Source: Hydractinia symbiolongicarpus (taxonomy: Eukaryota > Cnidaria > Hydrozoa > Anthoathecata > Hydractiniidae). From it: DNA of 64,000 nucleotides. The translations under genes and the position numbers were made by a program. This document shows positions 11,290 to 26,773 of this stretch, piece by piece. A model generated the notes under the pieces. That model was not told the origin of the DNA and ran no database searches. It saw nothing but the letters and a program-made list of their open reading frames with translations. How positions within the stretch are numbered: the stretch's first letter is position 1; each line of letters opens with the position of its first letter. The stretch covers positions 12,710,001-12,774,000 of the forward strand of contig NC_079887.1 in assembly GCF_029227915.1 (NCBI RefSeq), given 5' to 3'.

Positions 11290-12440
11290 ACAGGTATTCA
11301 ATATAAGTATGGCTTGATAAATTTCCAGCCATTTTCTTCACAGATTTTTTTCCAGATACGGTCATGCTTGATAGTCCGCCCTTCATCTTTGTGCAACCTG
11401 AACTTAGGTAGAAATTCGTTATAACCCCATATCTGACAAAACTTATACAGTTTATAATATTTTGCAACTCCGCCTTCATTTTGTCCTACATCTGCAGTGG
11501 CTCAATATCAGTTACTACACATAGGATCTTGGTGCTGTTATCATAGAATTTAACGTGTTTCTAACGCCTGACATCCTTTTCTGTGAGCTTTTCCATACAA
11601 TCCTCTTTGCGTTCCCGTTTGATCTCCTTTTTAACTGTTTCAATAACATATTCTGGAATATTGAAGTTTTCTTTCCCTTGAATTTTATCAATCCACTTAC
11701 TCTCTGATATGTGTTAACTTTGTTTTCGGCTGGCAAGGGGGGGGGGGGGGGGGGTTATCTGAGGGTACTTCGCTAGCGCATTTAGGACAACTCATGATAA
11801 CCTTATCCAGCACGCGAAAGGATTGAAAGTCATAACAGTAATTTTCATTATTTACGATGTCTTCATCCACACAGACATAGTACAGACCTACGATTGAGCG
11901 AAATAAATGGTGAATATTATTTTTTCTACTAATATTCGGGTTAAACTCTTTTTCATCAACATATCAAAACCTGCACGAGATTTAGGCTTCTCATCTAATT
12001 CCATATATTTGTTCACCAGAAAACAACCATCCAAATAATATTTCATTCTCATGTTAGAAATTACGTCGATCTCATTTTTGATCTGTGTAATTCTGAGAGT
12101 ATGTTCTTTGTGTTTTACAATGTTGGATACCCTATCCTTCAATGTCTGGATTTCGATTTTCAATGAAGGAATTCGATCTTCGGCAGCGGAAATTTCTTTG
12201 ATTTTATCGTTATGTAATTGCATAATAGTTGGTCCATCTGACAGCATTCCTATTTATTTCTGATATAATTTCTTTAAATCGTTATTCTCACCAATTTTGT
12301 ACATAATCAGGAGGTAATTCTGTATCTTCCGGTATTAACGTGAGCTCTTCTTTCACAAAAGCCTGTTCAGGTCCATCTTATGGTAACTTCTCTTCAAGTG
12401 GATAACTTTCTCGTTTAACTAAAGGCACTTCTTTCATTTT
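11290..12440 (-). pseudogene. VLTF3-like (poxvirus late transcription factor 3 family) protein, broken
   Basis: Right to left: an acidic segment (about 12300-12430), a coiled coil (119 codons from 12247, with IPSLKIEIQTLKDRV), and a zinc-binding-like CPKCASEVP (about 11770-11800). After a poly-G tract comes the helical block NIPEYVIETVKKEIKRERK (about 11610-11690), then FYDNSTKILCVVTDIEPL (about 11500-11550), and last YYKLYKFCQIWGYNEFLP with IWKKICEENGWKFI (about 11310-11450). This matches the order I know for VLTF3-like proteins of NCLDV and Polinton-type viruses, where the factor drives late (capsid) gene transcription. Stops fall at about 11566 and 11490, with frame changes at the poly-G tract. 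Assignment rests on remembered family motifs, not on a search. Confidence 0.65.
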
Positions 12441-12446
12441 AATGAA

Positions 12447-13016
12447 TTTTTAGGTCCCATCCCTTTCAGAGGCTTTGATATTGGCCATTACTCGAAACTA
12501 CCCCTAAAAATGTCTATGAAATCTTTATAATGGGGAAAATATAATAATTCCTGTTAGGATTTTCCTTAGAACTTGAAACTTCCAACACAACTTTGTTTCA
12601 TCAAGAAGAATCATTTTGACTAATTTGGACACGTGACTAATACGATTTCCCGATTTTGTCGGAGTTTATCCGAAAATCAGAAAGAAACGGATTTTGGGGC
12701 AATTTTTTGCAATTTTTCATCCGATCCATGCAAAAACCGGAAGATATGTTAAATAACTTTTATTTAGCTTTCAGAAACTTCAAACAGAATGTGAAATTCG
12801 CTCTAGAACAAAAGTAATTAAATTTTAAGCAGACAGTGGCATTTTTAACAATTTTCAAGCTTCTGATGACGTCACAGAATATGTGCTGATGCAAGCAAAA
12901 ATTTATTGCCGCCACTTTGCTCCTTTTATGACGTACTATAAGTGTGCTAAGTTGATTCAATTTGAACAATCCTATGAAAAGTTATTGAAGTCATAGTATG
13001 TTCAAAAAATTCCGGA
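12447..13016 (+). mobile_element. piggyBac-like nonautonomous element, copy 1 (truncated)
   Basis: Closely similar to 60160-60760 in the same orientation: both share cagaggctttgatattggcc, the cluster of ccgatttt/aaaatcgg palindromes, and gacgtcacagaa. Both termini, including the TTAA target site, are missing or decayed here. Nested between the VLTF3-like gene and the 13197-13652 gene of the Polinton. Confidence 0.75.
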
Positions 13017-13196
13017 CCTTCAACTCGCTTCAACTTGCTCATGCTTTTTAAAATTTTAACAAATGCTGTGGTTGATAATAAATTTCATGAAACTCAGTCA
13101 TTTCTATTACGAATGATAATTTTTGAAAAAGATGAAATATGCAACCGGTAAGCAGGCACAAATTATTAGCCTTGTTCTTGGGGGCTTAGAGTTTTT

Positions 13197-13652
13197 TTAT
13201 ATTTTGCAACTCAGCCACATAGTGTTTTCAAATTGGTTACGTGTTTCCGTCTCCATCTTTCTATCTGTTGAGATCACCTTTTCTAAAGCTTTGTAGTATA
13301 CGCCTCCTAAGACCTGAAGTTCATTATAGTCAACCCTGTTATCCTTTAGTGCTTTAGATATACCAGCCTCGAAAACGGCTATTGCAGGGCTTACATTATC
13401 ATGTAATTTCATCGCTTTAGTGAATTTCTTCTGATACGTTTTAATCAAAGCAGTCTTGATTCCACCAATACCTGCACGAGTTAAGGAACAAACTGCTAAT
13501 TGTATACTCACAGGTGTACTTAAAGCAGCTACTGATGCTATTCCAGCCCCAATGCTTATGCCGGTTGAACCGACATTTATCAACAACAATCTATCTAGGA
13601 TTTTATTACACCTTACATAATTGGTATGAATATTGTTCCTTAACTTTATCAA
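13197..13652 (-). CDS. Polinton conserved protein with hydrophobic hairpin
   Basis: A 151-codon frame. An N-terminal polar helix is followed by a long glycine/alanine-rich hydrophobic segment (ISIGAGIASVAALSTPVSIQ) and a second short one, then a charged helical tail (ISKALKDNRVDYNELQVL) of EF-hand-like spacing without clear calcium ligands. Proteins of this layout recur in cnidarian Polintons as I remember them, with no known function; membrane insertion in the virion or replication compartment is a guess. Unlike its neighbours this frame is uninterrupted, though the N-terminus may extend to about 13690. Confidence 0.5.
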   Translation of the reverse strand: MIKLRNNIHTNYVRCNKILDRLLLINVGSTGISIGAGIASVAALSTPVSIQLAVCSLTRAGIGGIKTALIKTYQKKFTKAMKLHDNVSPAIAVFEAGISKALKDNRVDYNELQVLGGVYYKALEKVISTDRKMETETRNQFENTMWLSCKI

Positions 13653-13786
13653 GTCCTGAAATTGCTTGTTAATAGTCTCAATCTTAAATTAATCACTGGA
13701 ATATCGCAACATTTAAATCAAGAGCAGTCAGAGTCATTTACACAGACCTGTTTAAAATAAAAGATGGTGACTAATATTTTAAAGGT

Positions 13787-14152
13787 AGAAGCAGAACATT
13801 AACGAGCAATAGAGAACTAAGGTCTGCTGGTGCTACAGCAGAGATATTGACAAAAAAAGGAATACGTAGTTTAGGGTTTGATTTACCTAAGAGCAAGCTT
13901 TCAGCCCGGCAGGAAATTAAGGTTAAGAAACTAGAGAAAGAGCTACCAAACAGATCAAAGATAAATGAATCCACCGACATTGAACTGGACACAGTGATTG
14001 AAGAATTAAGTGATAGCACTGAAGATTTGGTTAGGCAATAATCACTTGATTATGGAACGCTTGAGTCTAATGCTCCATTGCCTTTACGTGAACTTATGGG
14101 TCTTGATAGAGAGTTAAAAAGTATACGTGGCTCACTAAAAGTTGAAGCTTAA
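13787..14152 (+). pseudogene. Polinton conserved ORF on the plus strand, broken
   Basis: The plus strand reads open from about 13787 to a TAA at 14039 and then continues in the same frame to 14152. Recognisable blocks are TKKGIRSLGFDLPKSKLS and, after the stop, LPLRELMGLDRELKSIRG. The second block is a conserved feature of an unnamed Polinton ORF as I recall it. It is charged and probably coiled. Orientation is opposite to the adjacent capsid-side genes. Function unknown. Confidence 0.5.
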
Positions 14153-14426
14153 TAAAATATTCTCTCGTCATCTCACTGGCAGCAACAATGACAACTAGTT
14201 TTCCGGTATCTTATAAATCAAATGTTTGAATCGAAGGTGGTGCCATTTTTAAAATCTTTTTTCCTAACATTGAATAACCGACAGCAAACACACTTACGAG
14301 AGACGCATGATATAAATCGTTGTCAATACTTTTCTTATCCATTATATTTATGGGAGATAAATGTTTTTTATTCCATGTCAAATTTATTAGGTTGTTTAAG
14401 TGATGGTTGGCTTTGTGTTTGTGAGC

Positions 14427-14660
14427 TCACGACCTCGCTTGGTACTGATTGCTTCTTATAAACAAAATAAGAAAAAACCGCCGACTAAACCAAGAGCTAT
14501 TAATCCTCCGATAGCGTAGTATCTCACCCTTTGGTTTTTCATCAAGTTGTTTTTGACTCTTTGGCTGATTTTTCAGTTCTTTTCTTTTTCTCTTGTTATA
14601 GGCTGCCAACTTGTTACCAGCTTCGACTTGTTTAGTGTCTTTAGTTGTCACTTGGATCAC
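14427..14660 (-). pseudogene. Small Polinton membrane protein, frameshifted
   Basis: A basic region with KLAAYNKRKRKELKNQ is followed, in a second frame after a shift near 14520, by a clear transmembrane segment (RYYAIGGLIALGLVGGFFLF, about 14462-14525). In the first frame that hydrophobic stretch is lost. Such basic-head/single-TM proteins accompany capsid genes in Polintons; a virion membrane or packaging role is only inferred. Confidence 0.5.
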
Positions 14661-14699
14661 CTTCTATTCCTCTGTCATTATTAATTACACCTGATAAAG

Positions 14700-15010
14700 A
14701 TTTTTCACCCATATAATGTGTTTCTGTAATACGTCCAATAGATATAGGAGCAAAAAAAACTACCAAATCGATAATATAGGTCACATGTGAATCTTTGAAC
14801 AGCAGAGTTTAAAAAGGGGTCGTTTCCCAAGTCATTGCTCAACGCATCTTGATTGTTTATTCCTAACCCCTGCGCAAGCTGCTATAGAATATATGTGAAT
14901 CAATGATTTACCGAAAGAGTTGACCATCTGTCTTGATAGTTTAGCTTCATAGATACTGTAAAGTTTTCCTATTTCGTCAGAATTGAGTTTGTTAATTTGC
15001 TCTTTACTAT
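14700..15010 (-). pseudogene. Conserved Polinton ORF remnant
   Basis: The minus strand reads as NKLNSDEIGKLYSIYEAKLS then MVNSFGKSLIHIYS (about 14890-14995). A frame change leads into LGINNQDALSNDLGNDPFL (about 14795-14860). This helical layout is found in an unnamed Polinton protein near the ATPase and capsid genes as I remember it. Broken, with no clear start. Confidence 0.45.
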
Positions 15011-15289
15011 ATATTTTCCTAGGTATAACATGCTATTCCCAGTTAGAACATATTTAAGCAATTTCTACTTTTTGGATTCATCTTCACCCGGAATATCAAT
15101 GATATTATCTATTAATGCTTTTGTCATTATAATTAAGTTGATATACTTTTTGGGACGGAAGCCAACATGCAAAATCGCTGAGAATATAGTGGCTAATAAA
15201 ATAAAGTTGGTGTATTTAATCATTTTGTTTGTCGACGTAAATTTTTAGGTAAGTAACCATAATGAATTTTTGGGTAAGTAACCATAATT

Positions 15290-15647
15290 AATGATTCCTA
15301 TGACGTCCAGATATGGCTAACTCAAGTAAGGCTTGTCTTTTCTTATCCAGACTGCTGTCTGCAATAATGTCATTAATCAGAAACAAAATTTTATATGTTG
15401 CACAGAAACCATTCATTTTCTTGAGTCAATCATACAAACGGTCTTCTGGCTCTTGGACTTCGATTAAAATCACATAGGGGTCACTCCAAAACCACGTTGT
15501 ATTCCATCTCAACGTTGTACATATGGTAATGATGATATCAAAGAGTTCCTTATATTCAGTTTCTAACAATTTAGGCACACGTTCTGTTTTTACACATCCA
15601 CTTGGACCAACATAAAAAGCAGTGTGATGTTCTTTTGTGTACTCCAT
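15290..15647 (-). pseudogene. A32/FtsK-like genome-packaging ATPase, decayed
   Basis: Starts at 15647 with MEYTKEHHTAFYVGPSGC. The P-loop reads GPSGCVKTER, with valine where the family has glycine before KT. FDIIITICTTLRWNTTW follows, then an in-frame TGA near 15425. Beyond it the same frame carries LFLINDIIADSS, a Walker B with asparagine in place of the first catalytic aspartate, and LELAISGRHRNH, the sensor-like motif. The intact family pumps the linear genome into preformed capsids. Loss of both nucleotide-binding signatures and the stop make this copy inactive. It is adjacent to and on the same strand as the capsid gene, as usual. Confidence 0.82.
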
Positions 15648-16965
15648 TTAGTATAAGACAGAAACACATTCTCTATTTTTAATGTTTAATTGAGCATCCA
15701 TTATTATATAGATGTAAGCATTTAAGTTTCCTGTTGTTTCTGTTTTCTTTTCTATCTGTAAAGTGATACCCTCACTAGAATTTTCTATTCTTTGTCCTGT
15801 TCCATGCAGCTTATTTTCATCAATTGTCCTGAAATCTAGCCACAGCGCATACTTAAAAGTAGTCAAGTAATCACCAATGTTCATATCAGTCACATTCGAA
15901 ATATCTTCAACGTCTTTCAGTTTACCTGCTGTGAAGTAACGAGAAATTTCATCATATTGCTCAAACGTTTTCATCCCCTGAGCGCATAGTTGATTCGCCT
16001 TTCCTTCTACTATCACAGATACCTTTTTAATTTTAGGATTATAAAATCTGGTCGTATCCCATTTTGTATGGTTTTTCTTCTTCTTCAAAAAGAACGAGGA
16101 TGCTTTTCAAACTTCTAGCAGGTGTGTTGAAGGACCAATTCCAAACTGAATCACTTTTATTGACTTGTATCAAACGATGTCTCAAAATCCTGTCATATAG
16201 CACAACAAGGTCCCTATACTTTTCTCTTATTGAAGTTGCTAGATAATCGTGTGTGATAATTTCATGTTCTAAAGAAATGTTTGAGATTTTATGCTTGGCA
16301 TCTGGCGAGGGCGCCGAAGCCGCTACCGAAGGTTTAGCAGGTGTAGACTTGATGACACGATTGTAATTGCTAAAGATAATTTCATTGGCCAATTTATTAC
16401 CCAGTCCTGATTGGTTAAATAGTAACACACTGTCTAGTAGCTCAAAGTCAAGTGGTATGATAAACTTGTTTCCATAGGTATCCGAAATGGCTTTGTCAGA
16501 TACTTGACTTACATCTCCGTTAGAAGCGCCTACTTTTAAATTCATAGCATTTTTACTATTTCCTTGAGGATGGATAATACCCCGTCTCATTTTGTTTCTC
16601 TTATCACATTTCGAAAGCCAAAGGTCCCTGTAAGAAGCAAAAACATCGAAATTGTCTACGCTTAAAACCTTATTTTTCTCAAATTTTACAGCCAATTTCG
16701 TATCTACTTTTGAGTTGAGCTCAATATTGAAACTTAAATGTGTGCTTCCTGGTACAATGACGTCATCAGAACCCAGGTTCGGGAATCTAATTAATGGCAA
16801 CTGATTTTCATCTATTTCTGAAGGATTGTGTGTAACGATGTCATTTTGCCTCGTACCCTTTAAACCTTTTGGTATTCTTAAAAAACATTTAGCTTTTGTC
16901 CAGATTCCATTATATTTATGGTCGATAAAATTATTCTTTTATCGACCATGTAAGACAACATTTGT
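15648..16965 (-). pseudogene. Polinton major capsid protein (double jelly roll), one frameshift
   Basis: The N-terminal part opens near 16920 and reads FLRIPKGLKGTRQNDIVTHN, then RFPNLGSDDVIVPGS. It continues for over 250 codons through NVSLEHE-like and ILRHRLIQ blocks to ARSLKSILVLFEEEE (about 16075). A frameshift in the A-rich stretch 16039-16088 moves it to a second frame: RFYNPKIKKVSVIVEG, LWLDFRTIDENKLHG, and a C-terminal IMDAQLNIKNR ending at 15648. Order and length fit the Polinton MCP. It is the best-preserved virion gene here and abuts the ATPase gene. Confidence 0.85.
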
Positions 16966-17488
16966 ACCTAAACTATCGGTTATTAATTCACCATTTTAGT
17001 CGGTAATATTTAACGTCAATGAGTCGATAATACCATTTCTTAGCTTAATGTACATGAGTTTTCTAGGCTCGAATAGTGTGGTATCACCGTAATCTGAAAT
17101 GTTAAAACTCAACTCAATACACAATTGCTGGGTTTTCCATCTATTAAACTATCGCTGTTGTCGAGCTCGCTTAGACAAAAGTTCATCTCGGTTAATGCAC
17201 CTAATTTGTTAGACATCTTAATAGCTTTTGCTTGTAATAAATTCTCACTTAGTTCCACATTTCCTGATAGAAAGCCCTGCAATTCTCCACTTGTATAAAT
17301 TTGTTTAGGGACAACTTTATCCCCTTTCGCACACCCGCAGAAACAGTAAGTTTTGTGTCACTTTCAAACTCATACGTGACATTATCTTGAAACATACTGA
17401 CGATAGCTATTTCTCTTGAACCACCAGTGATCGGATATAATAAATGAATGGTCTTCTCCCCTTTAATGCTTCTTATCGTGATAAACAT
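16966..17488 (-). pseudogene. Putative Polinton minor capsid (penton-like) protein, broken
   Basis: Starts at 17488 with ITIRSIKGEKTIHLLYPITG and AIVSMFQDNVTYEF. The first stop is at 17249. Sequence beyond it continues as AIKMSNKLGALTEMNFCLSE and ends with a beta-rich DSLTLNITD...GTNVVLHG motif near 16950-17030. Just upstream of the MCP, on the same strand, this is the place where the single-jelly-roll minor capsid protein is usually found, and the strand-rich composition fits. Identity as penton is inferred from position. A short hairpin (gtcgataaaa...ttttatcgac, 16921-16947) lies at the boundary with MCP. Confidence 0.5.
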
Positions 17489-17516
17489 AGTTATATGTTA
17501 TAGCAATATAATAATC

Positions 17517-17850
17517 ATGGAGACCATTTATGAATACAATTCTGACGTAAAGTACTATCAAAACAAAGGTCAACATTTGCAAAAGATTAAAGGCTTAGAT
17601 TAAACAAAGCAAACAATTATAGTAAATGGTGATACGAAAGAGAGGTTTGATGTTACTTTCCCAAACATATTTACCAAGTATGAAATGGAAGAGGATGATA
17701 AAAAATTTGAAATATGGGATAATCATCCCTTTAAGTTATGGCAAACCCAATTAAATTTTGCTGTTTGGTGTGCCTCAAGTGCTTGTGGTGCAGTTCTCAA
17801 CATTATTGAACGATGCTCACCCCCTGGCATATGTTTTTATAGACTACCGT
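17517..17850 (+). pseudogene. Conserved Polinton ORF near the right end, one in-frame stop
   Basis: ATG at 17517, divergent from the minor capsid candidate (28 bp between starts). Reads METIYEYNSDVKYYQNKG to an in-frame TAA at about 17601. It then continues in frame through FEIWDNHPFKLWQTQLNFAV and CASSACG to a TAG at 17850. The WDNHPFKLWQTQLNFAVW block is a signature I remember from cnidarian Polintons, of unknown function. The C-terminal part appears to be lost. Confidence 0.6.
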
Positions 17851-17883
17851 AGCAACGAGCTCATAAAGAAATGACGTTAATCC

Positions 17884-18010
17884 ATCTGTCAATCAAGCGC
17901 AAAAGACAATTGAAAACACTAACATTCCTAGCATACAAAATCTACATGGTAACCAGAGTTTTCATTTTAACTTATTTTAAGTAAGCAACTTTATGCGTTT
18001 GATTGACAGA
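17884..18010. repeat. Subterminal inverted repeat of the Polinton
   Basis: ctgtcaatcaagcgc (about 17886-17900) and gcgtttgattgacag (about 17995-18009) are inverted copies with one mismatch, about 95 bp apart, just inside the right terminal repeat. Confidence 0.7.
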
Positions 18011-18027
18011 TATCAAAAACTGAAACA

Positions 18028-18175
18028 TCTGGTTGATTTTGTCGTAAATTGTTCGTTTGAAAATGTGTCGTCGATTATAAATGAAAAATCCGGGTATTTT
18101 GATTCTCACCTACTACTAAGCTGGGCAGCTCTCCCTAACATATTTTTAATACTCGATCGATTTGCTACAAAAACT
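18028..18175 (-). repeat. Polinton right terminal inverted repeat
   Basis: Reverse complement of 6015-6152. The best-conserved core is ccgggtattttga-tctcacctact (18090-18116); similarity decays outward to about 18175. Confidence 0.85.
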
Positions 18176-21680
<3,505 letters not shown>

Positions 21681-21930
21681 ACGAAGTAATTTTAACACAA
21701 ATTACAACAGAGTGCTCAATGTGTAACAGAGCAGTTATATTATTTTTATGTTTTGTTTTCAAGAAAAAACTACATTAATTTTGCTACTTAAAGTTTCATG
21801 CTTCTTAGCAATCTTCAGGCAAATGATACAAATTATACAAGTTGGTACTAACTAAAGTATAAACCTTTTAATTACGTGATACAACGTAATAAAACAAATA
21901 AATACAAATAAATACATTGTTCGTTACAGT

Positions 21931-23884
21931 TCATTTCAACCATTTCAAAGTAAATTTGTTGCGATGGCGACATTTGTTGATAAGTTCTGTTCTTTTATTT
22001 AACAGTCCCTTCGGTTCAGCTCGTACAATTGCTATTTTTTCTGTTAGGCACAAGTCACACGTGCGCGCTCCTGTCTTATACGGCATTGCACGTCTTTCTA
22101 TACTCCATAAGATTTCAAAGTCTGTTCCGTCGTCTTTTAATCTCCAAATTAATTTCGACAATTCGGTTTCGTTTCTGTATTTCTCGTGTCGAAAGGACTT
22201 TTTGTGGTTGTTAAACCTTTCTTTAAATTCGCCTTCGCATAATCCGTAGTAAAATTCCTTTTTGTCTACGTATTTGACTTCCGCTTTGTAGATGATGCAC
22301 GCAGCTAAACAGTCACCATTCAGTGGACACTGGGACTTATCCCGGCAGTTGCAAGGTCGTTGTTTTTGCCTTTCTTCAGAAGTGAGAACTTTTTTATTAT
22401 GGCCCTTTATGATGTTTCGGATGTTTGTGCTACATGAATAGCTCAACTTGAGGGTGTTTTTGTTGAAGATTTTATAATATTTGTGATCTTTACTGAAGTT
22501 TTTTCTAACAATCTTGAGAAATGATCGTCCAATGTCTGTTTTAACGTTTTTACTGAACGGCGGGTTGAACCAAATTATCTTCCTTTGGCGATTAGGGCGT
22601 TGTTTGGGTTTACTCGCGTATGCCATTGTGCTTTTAAATCCGCTGGCGGAGAGTGAAGCTTCGTATAAAGGTTTTGCGTCATCAAATGCTTTTCTGTTAC
22701 ATGATGTCGCAATTAATCTTTCATTTACCATCTTCGGAATGACTTTCAATACATTATTCGGGTGGTTTGAATTAATGTTAATGTATAGCGGATCGTTGTT
22801 GGGTTTCCTGTAGGGTTTGTAGGTTTTACTATTCACGTTAAATGATACATCCAAAAAGTCTGTTTCAATCAGGTTCGTTTCGATAGTTACTGACAATTTG
22901 TCTTCCTTAAACAAGGTTATGATGTCCTTTCGAATTTTGTTCATTCGTGGTCCATTGGCGTTTTGGATAATTGCAAGTCCATCGTCTCTGTATAGACCAA
23001 CATGTTTGATATCGATAATATTGCTGATCTTTTTTAATATATATAGTCCAACTAACTCACAGATCTCCGCTCCATCGAATGAACCCATTGTTACATCGAA
23101 AAGAACGTTTCCTTTTTTAACCCAAGTCGATGATTTATCAAATAACAAGGACTTTCGACTGTGCCTTATTATATCGAGGACTTTGTTGTCGATTGGTACA
23201 GCAGATCTTGCGAAATTAATTGCTTTGTCGAGTAGTTCTTCAGAGATAGAAGGGTAAAACTCGACAATGTCGAATTTGATGAATTTTGACTTTGCATCAG
23301 TTGGTGTTTTTCTGAACCATTCAATTACAGTAGATGTATTTCGCCATTGGTTGACCTGCGTTGCTTTCTGAACTTTTTCTATGATGGTCTCCAAGTACTT
23401 TTTACTGACGATTCCCATGTCTGTTTTGGCTGGATTAATTAATCTGCACTTGACATTTTGGGGGAAGTTTGGTTTGTGGTCTTTGATTGTAATGTAGGCC
23501 TGTTTCTCTGAGTAGCATTGCATTTTGGCGTCTAAATCTAGCGATTTTGCGATTTTTTTGGCCTCTTTATTGATGTTGGTTTTCAAAGAAGTACTACATT
23601 TTTCATACGATTTTGTGATATTTTCTGTAACGAGTTTGGTGTAATCATTTTTCGGAAGTTCGTATAGGTTATTAGTTTTATCGGCGAAAGCAAATACATT
23701 TTCGGAATTTTGGATGTTCTTAACGTCTGTTTTCAATTTGTTTAAGAACGAATTGTCAACATTGCGGAATTCGATTTTTCGGATGAGGTCGTAAAGGTCG
23801 CTTTCGAAGCTTGCAAGGTTCGGGTTAACAGGTGGGGTTGCAGTTGATTTAAAACCGAAAGATACGTGTTCGTGCTCGTCTGGG
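21931..23884 (-). CDS. Penelope-like reverse transcriptase with C-terminal GIY-YIG endonuclease (left copy)
   Basis: Open from the palindrome junction (about 23879, THPDEHEHVSFGF) to the stop at 21931, about 650 codons; the true start is lost or unclear. Numbering from Leu at 23736: template-binding region YITIKDHKPN and CRLINPAKTD (80-106); motif A FDIVEFYPSI (155-164); motif B DVTMGSFDGAE (214-224); motif C GLYRDDGLA (247-255), with arginine in the YxDD. Then FLDVSFNVN, a thumb, and a Cys cluster CNC...C...C (about 461-475). A GIY-YIG-like nuclease follows (IIYKA...YYGLCE, KERFNNHKKS, and RAEPKGLLNKR holding the expected catalytic Glu). The layout is that of PLEs: RT then endonuclease, copying RNA at a nicked target. 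No stop or frameshift is visible, so it may be recently active apart from its 5' end. Confidence 0.88.
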
Positions 23885-25041
23885 TGGGTTCATTCGATGG
23901 AGCGGAGATCTGTGAGTTAGTTGGACTATATATATTAAAAAAGATCAGCAATATTATCGATATCAAACATGTTGGTCTATACAGAGACGATGGACTTGCA
24001 ATTATCCAAAACGCCAATGGACCACGAATGAACAAAATTCGAAAGGACATCATAACCTTGTTTAAGGAAGACAAATTGTCAGTAACTATCGAAACGAACC
24101 TGATTGAAACAGACTTTTTGGATGTATCATTTAACGTGAATAGTAAAACCTACAAACCCTACAGGAAACCCAACAACGATCCGCTATACATTAACATTAA
24201 TTCAAACCACCCGAATAATGTATTGAAAGTCATTCCGAAGATGGTAAATGAAAGATTAATTGCGACATCATGTAACAGAAAAGCATTTGATGACGCAAAA
24301 CCTTTATACGAAGCTTCACTCTCCGCCAGCGGATTTAAAAGCACAATGGCATACGCGAGTAAACCCAAACAACGCCCTAATCGCCAAAGGAAGATAATTT
24401 GGTTCAACCCGCCGTTCAGTAAAAACGTTAAAACAGACATTGGACGATCATTTCTCAAGATTGTTAGAAAAAACTTCAGTAAAGATCACAAATATTATAA
24501 AATCTTCATCAAAAACACCCTCAAGTTGAGCTATTCATGTAGCACAAACATCCGAAACATCATAAAGGGCCATAATAAAAAAGTTCTCACTTCTGAAGAA
24601 AGGCAAAAACAACGACCTTGCAACTGCCGGGATAAGTCCCAGTGTCCACTGAATGGTGACTGTTTAGCTGCGTGCATCATCTACAAAGCGGAAGTCAAAT
24701 ACGTAGACAAAAAGGAATTTTACTACGGATTATGCGAAGGCGAATTTAAAGAAAGGTTTAACAACCACAAAAAGTCCTTTCGACACGAGAAATACAGAAA
24801 CGAAACCGAATTGTCGAAATTAATTTGGAGATTAAAAGACGACGGAACAGACTTTGAAATCTTATGGAGTATAGAAAGACGTGCAATGCCGTATAAGACA
24901 GGAGCGCGCACGTGTGACTTGTGCCTAACAGAAAAAATAGCAATTGTACGAGCTGAACCGAAGGGACTGTTAAATAAAAGAACAGAACTTATCAACAAAT
25001 GTCGCCATCGCAACAAATTTACTTTGAAATGGTTGAAATGA
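23885..25041 (+). pseudogene. Penelope-like element, 5'-truncated inverted copy
   Basis: Begins at the junction inside motif B (GSFDGAE) and runs intact to the stop at 25041, so motif A and the N-terminus are missing. The remaining RT, Cys cluster and GIY-YIG region match the left copy except for one Asn-to-Ile change near 24510. It cannot make a working RT alone. Confidence 0.9.
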
Positions 25042-25227
25042 ACTGTAACGAACAATGTATTTATTTGTATTTATTTGTTTTATTACGTTGTATCACGTAA
25101 TTAAAAGGTTTATACTTTAGTTAGTACCAACTTGTATAATTTGTATCATTTGCCTGAAGATTGCTAAGAAGCATGAAACTTTAAGTAGCAAAATTAATGT
25201 AGTTTTTTCTTGAAAACAAAACATAAA

Positions 25228-26773
<1,546 letters not shown>

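Larger units (their letters stand above)
6015..18175. mobile_element. Polinton (Maverick) element, lineage B, decayed, about 12.2 kb
   Basis: Bounded by terminal inverted repeats (6015-6152 and 18028-18175). Coding remnants are mostly on the minus strand. From right to left: minor capsid candidate, major capsid, packaging ATPase, a conserved ORF, a membrane protein, a hydrophobic-hairpin protein, VLTF3-like factor, SAP-like ORFs and polymerase B. Two plus-strand ORFs lie at 13787 and 17517. Capsid, ATPase and protein-primed polymerase together are diagnostic of Polintons. I find neither the retroviral-type integrase nor the Ulp1-like protease, and the length is below the usual 15-20 kb, so internal deletion is likely. 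Nearly every gene has stops or frameshifts. Two younger nonautonomous transposons are nested in it (9752-10529 and 12447-13016). Confidence 0.88.

Noticed and set aside
12760-12969. 69-codon minus-strand frame
   Set aside because: Sits inside a noncoding piggyBac-like copy; the homologous copy at 60.5 kb does not keep it open.
22514-23257. Plus-strand open frames of about 100 and 119 codons, with mirror images at 23742-24458
   Set aside because: They are antisense to the Penelope RT coding sequence and recur in both arms simply because the arms are copies.
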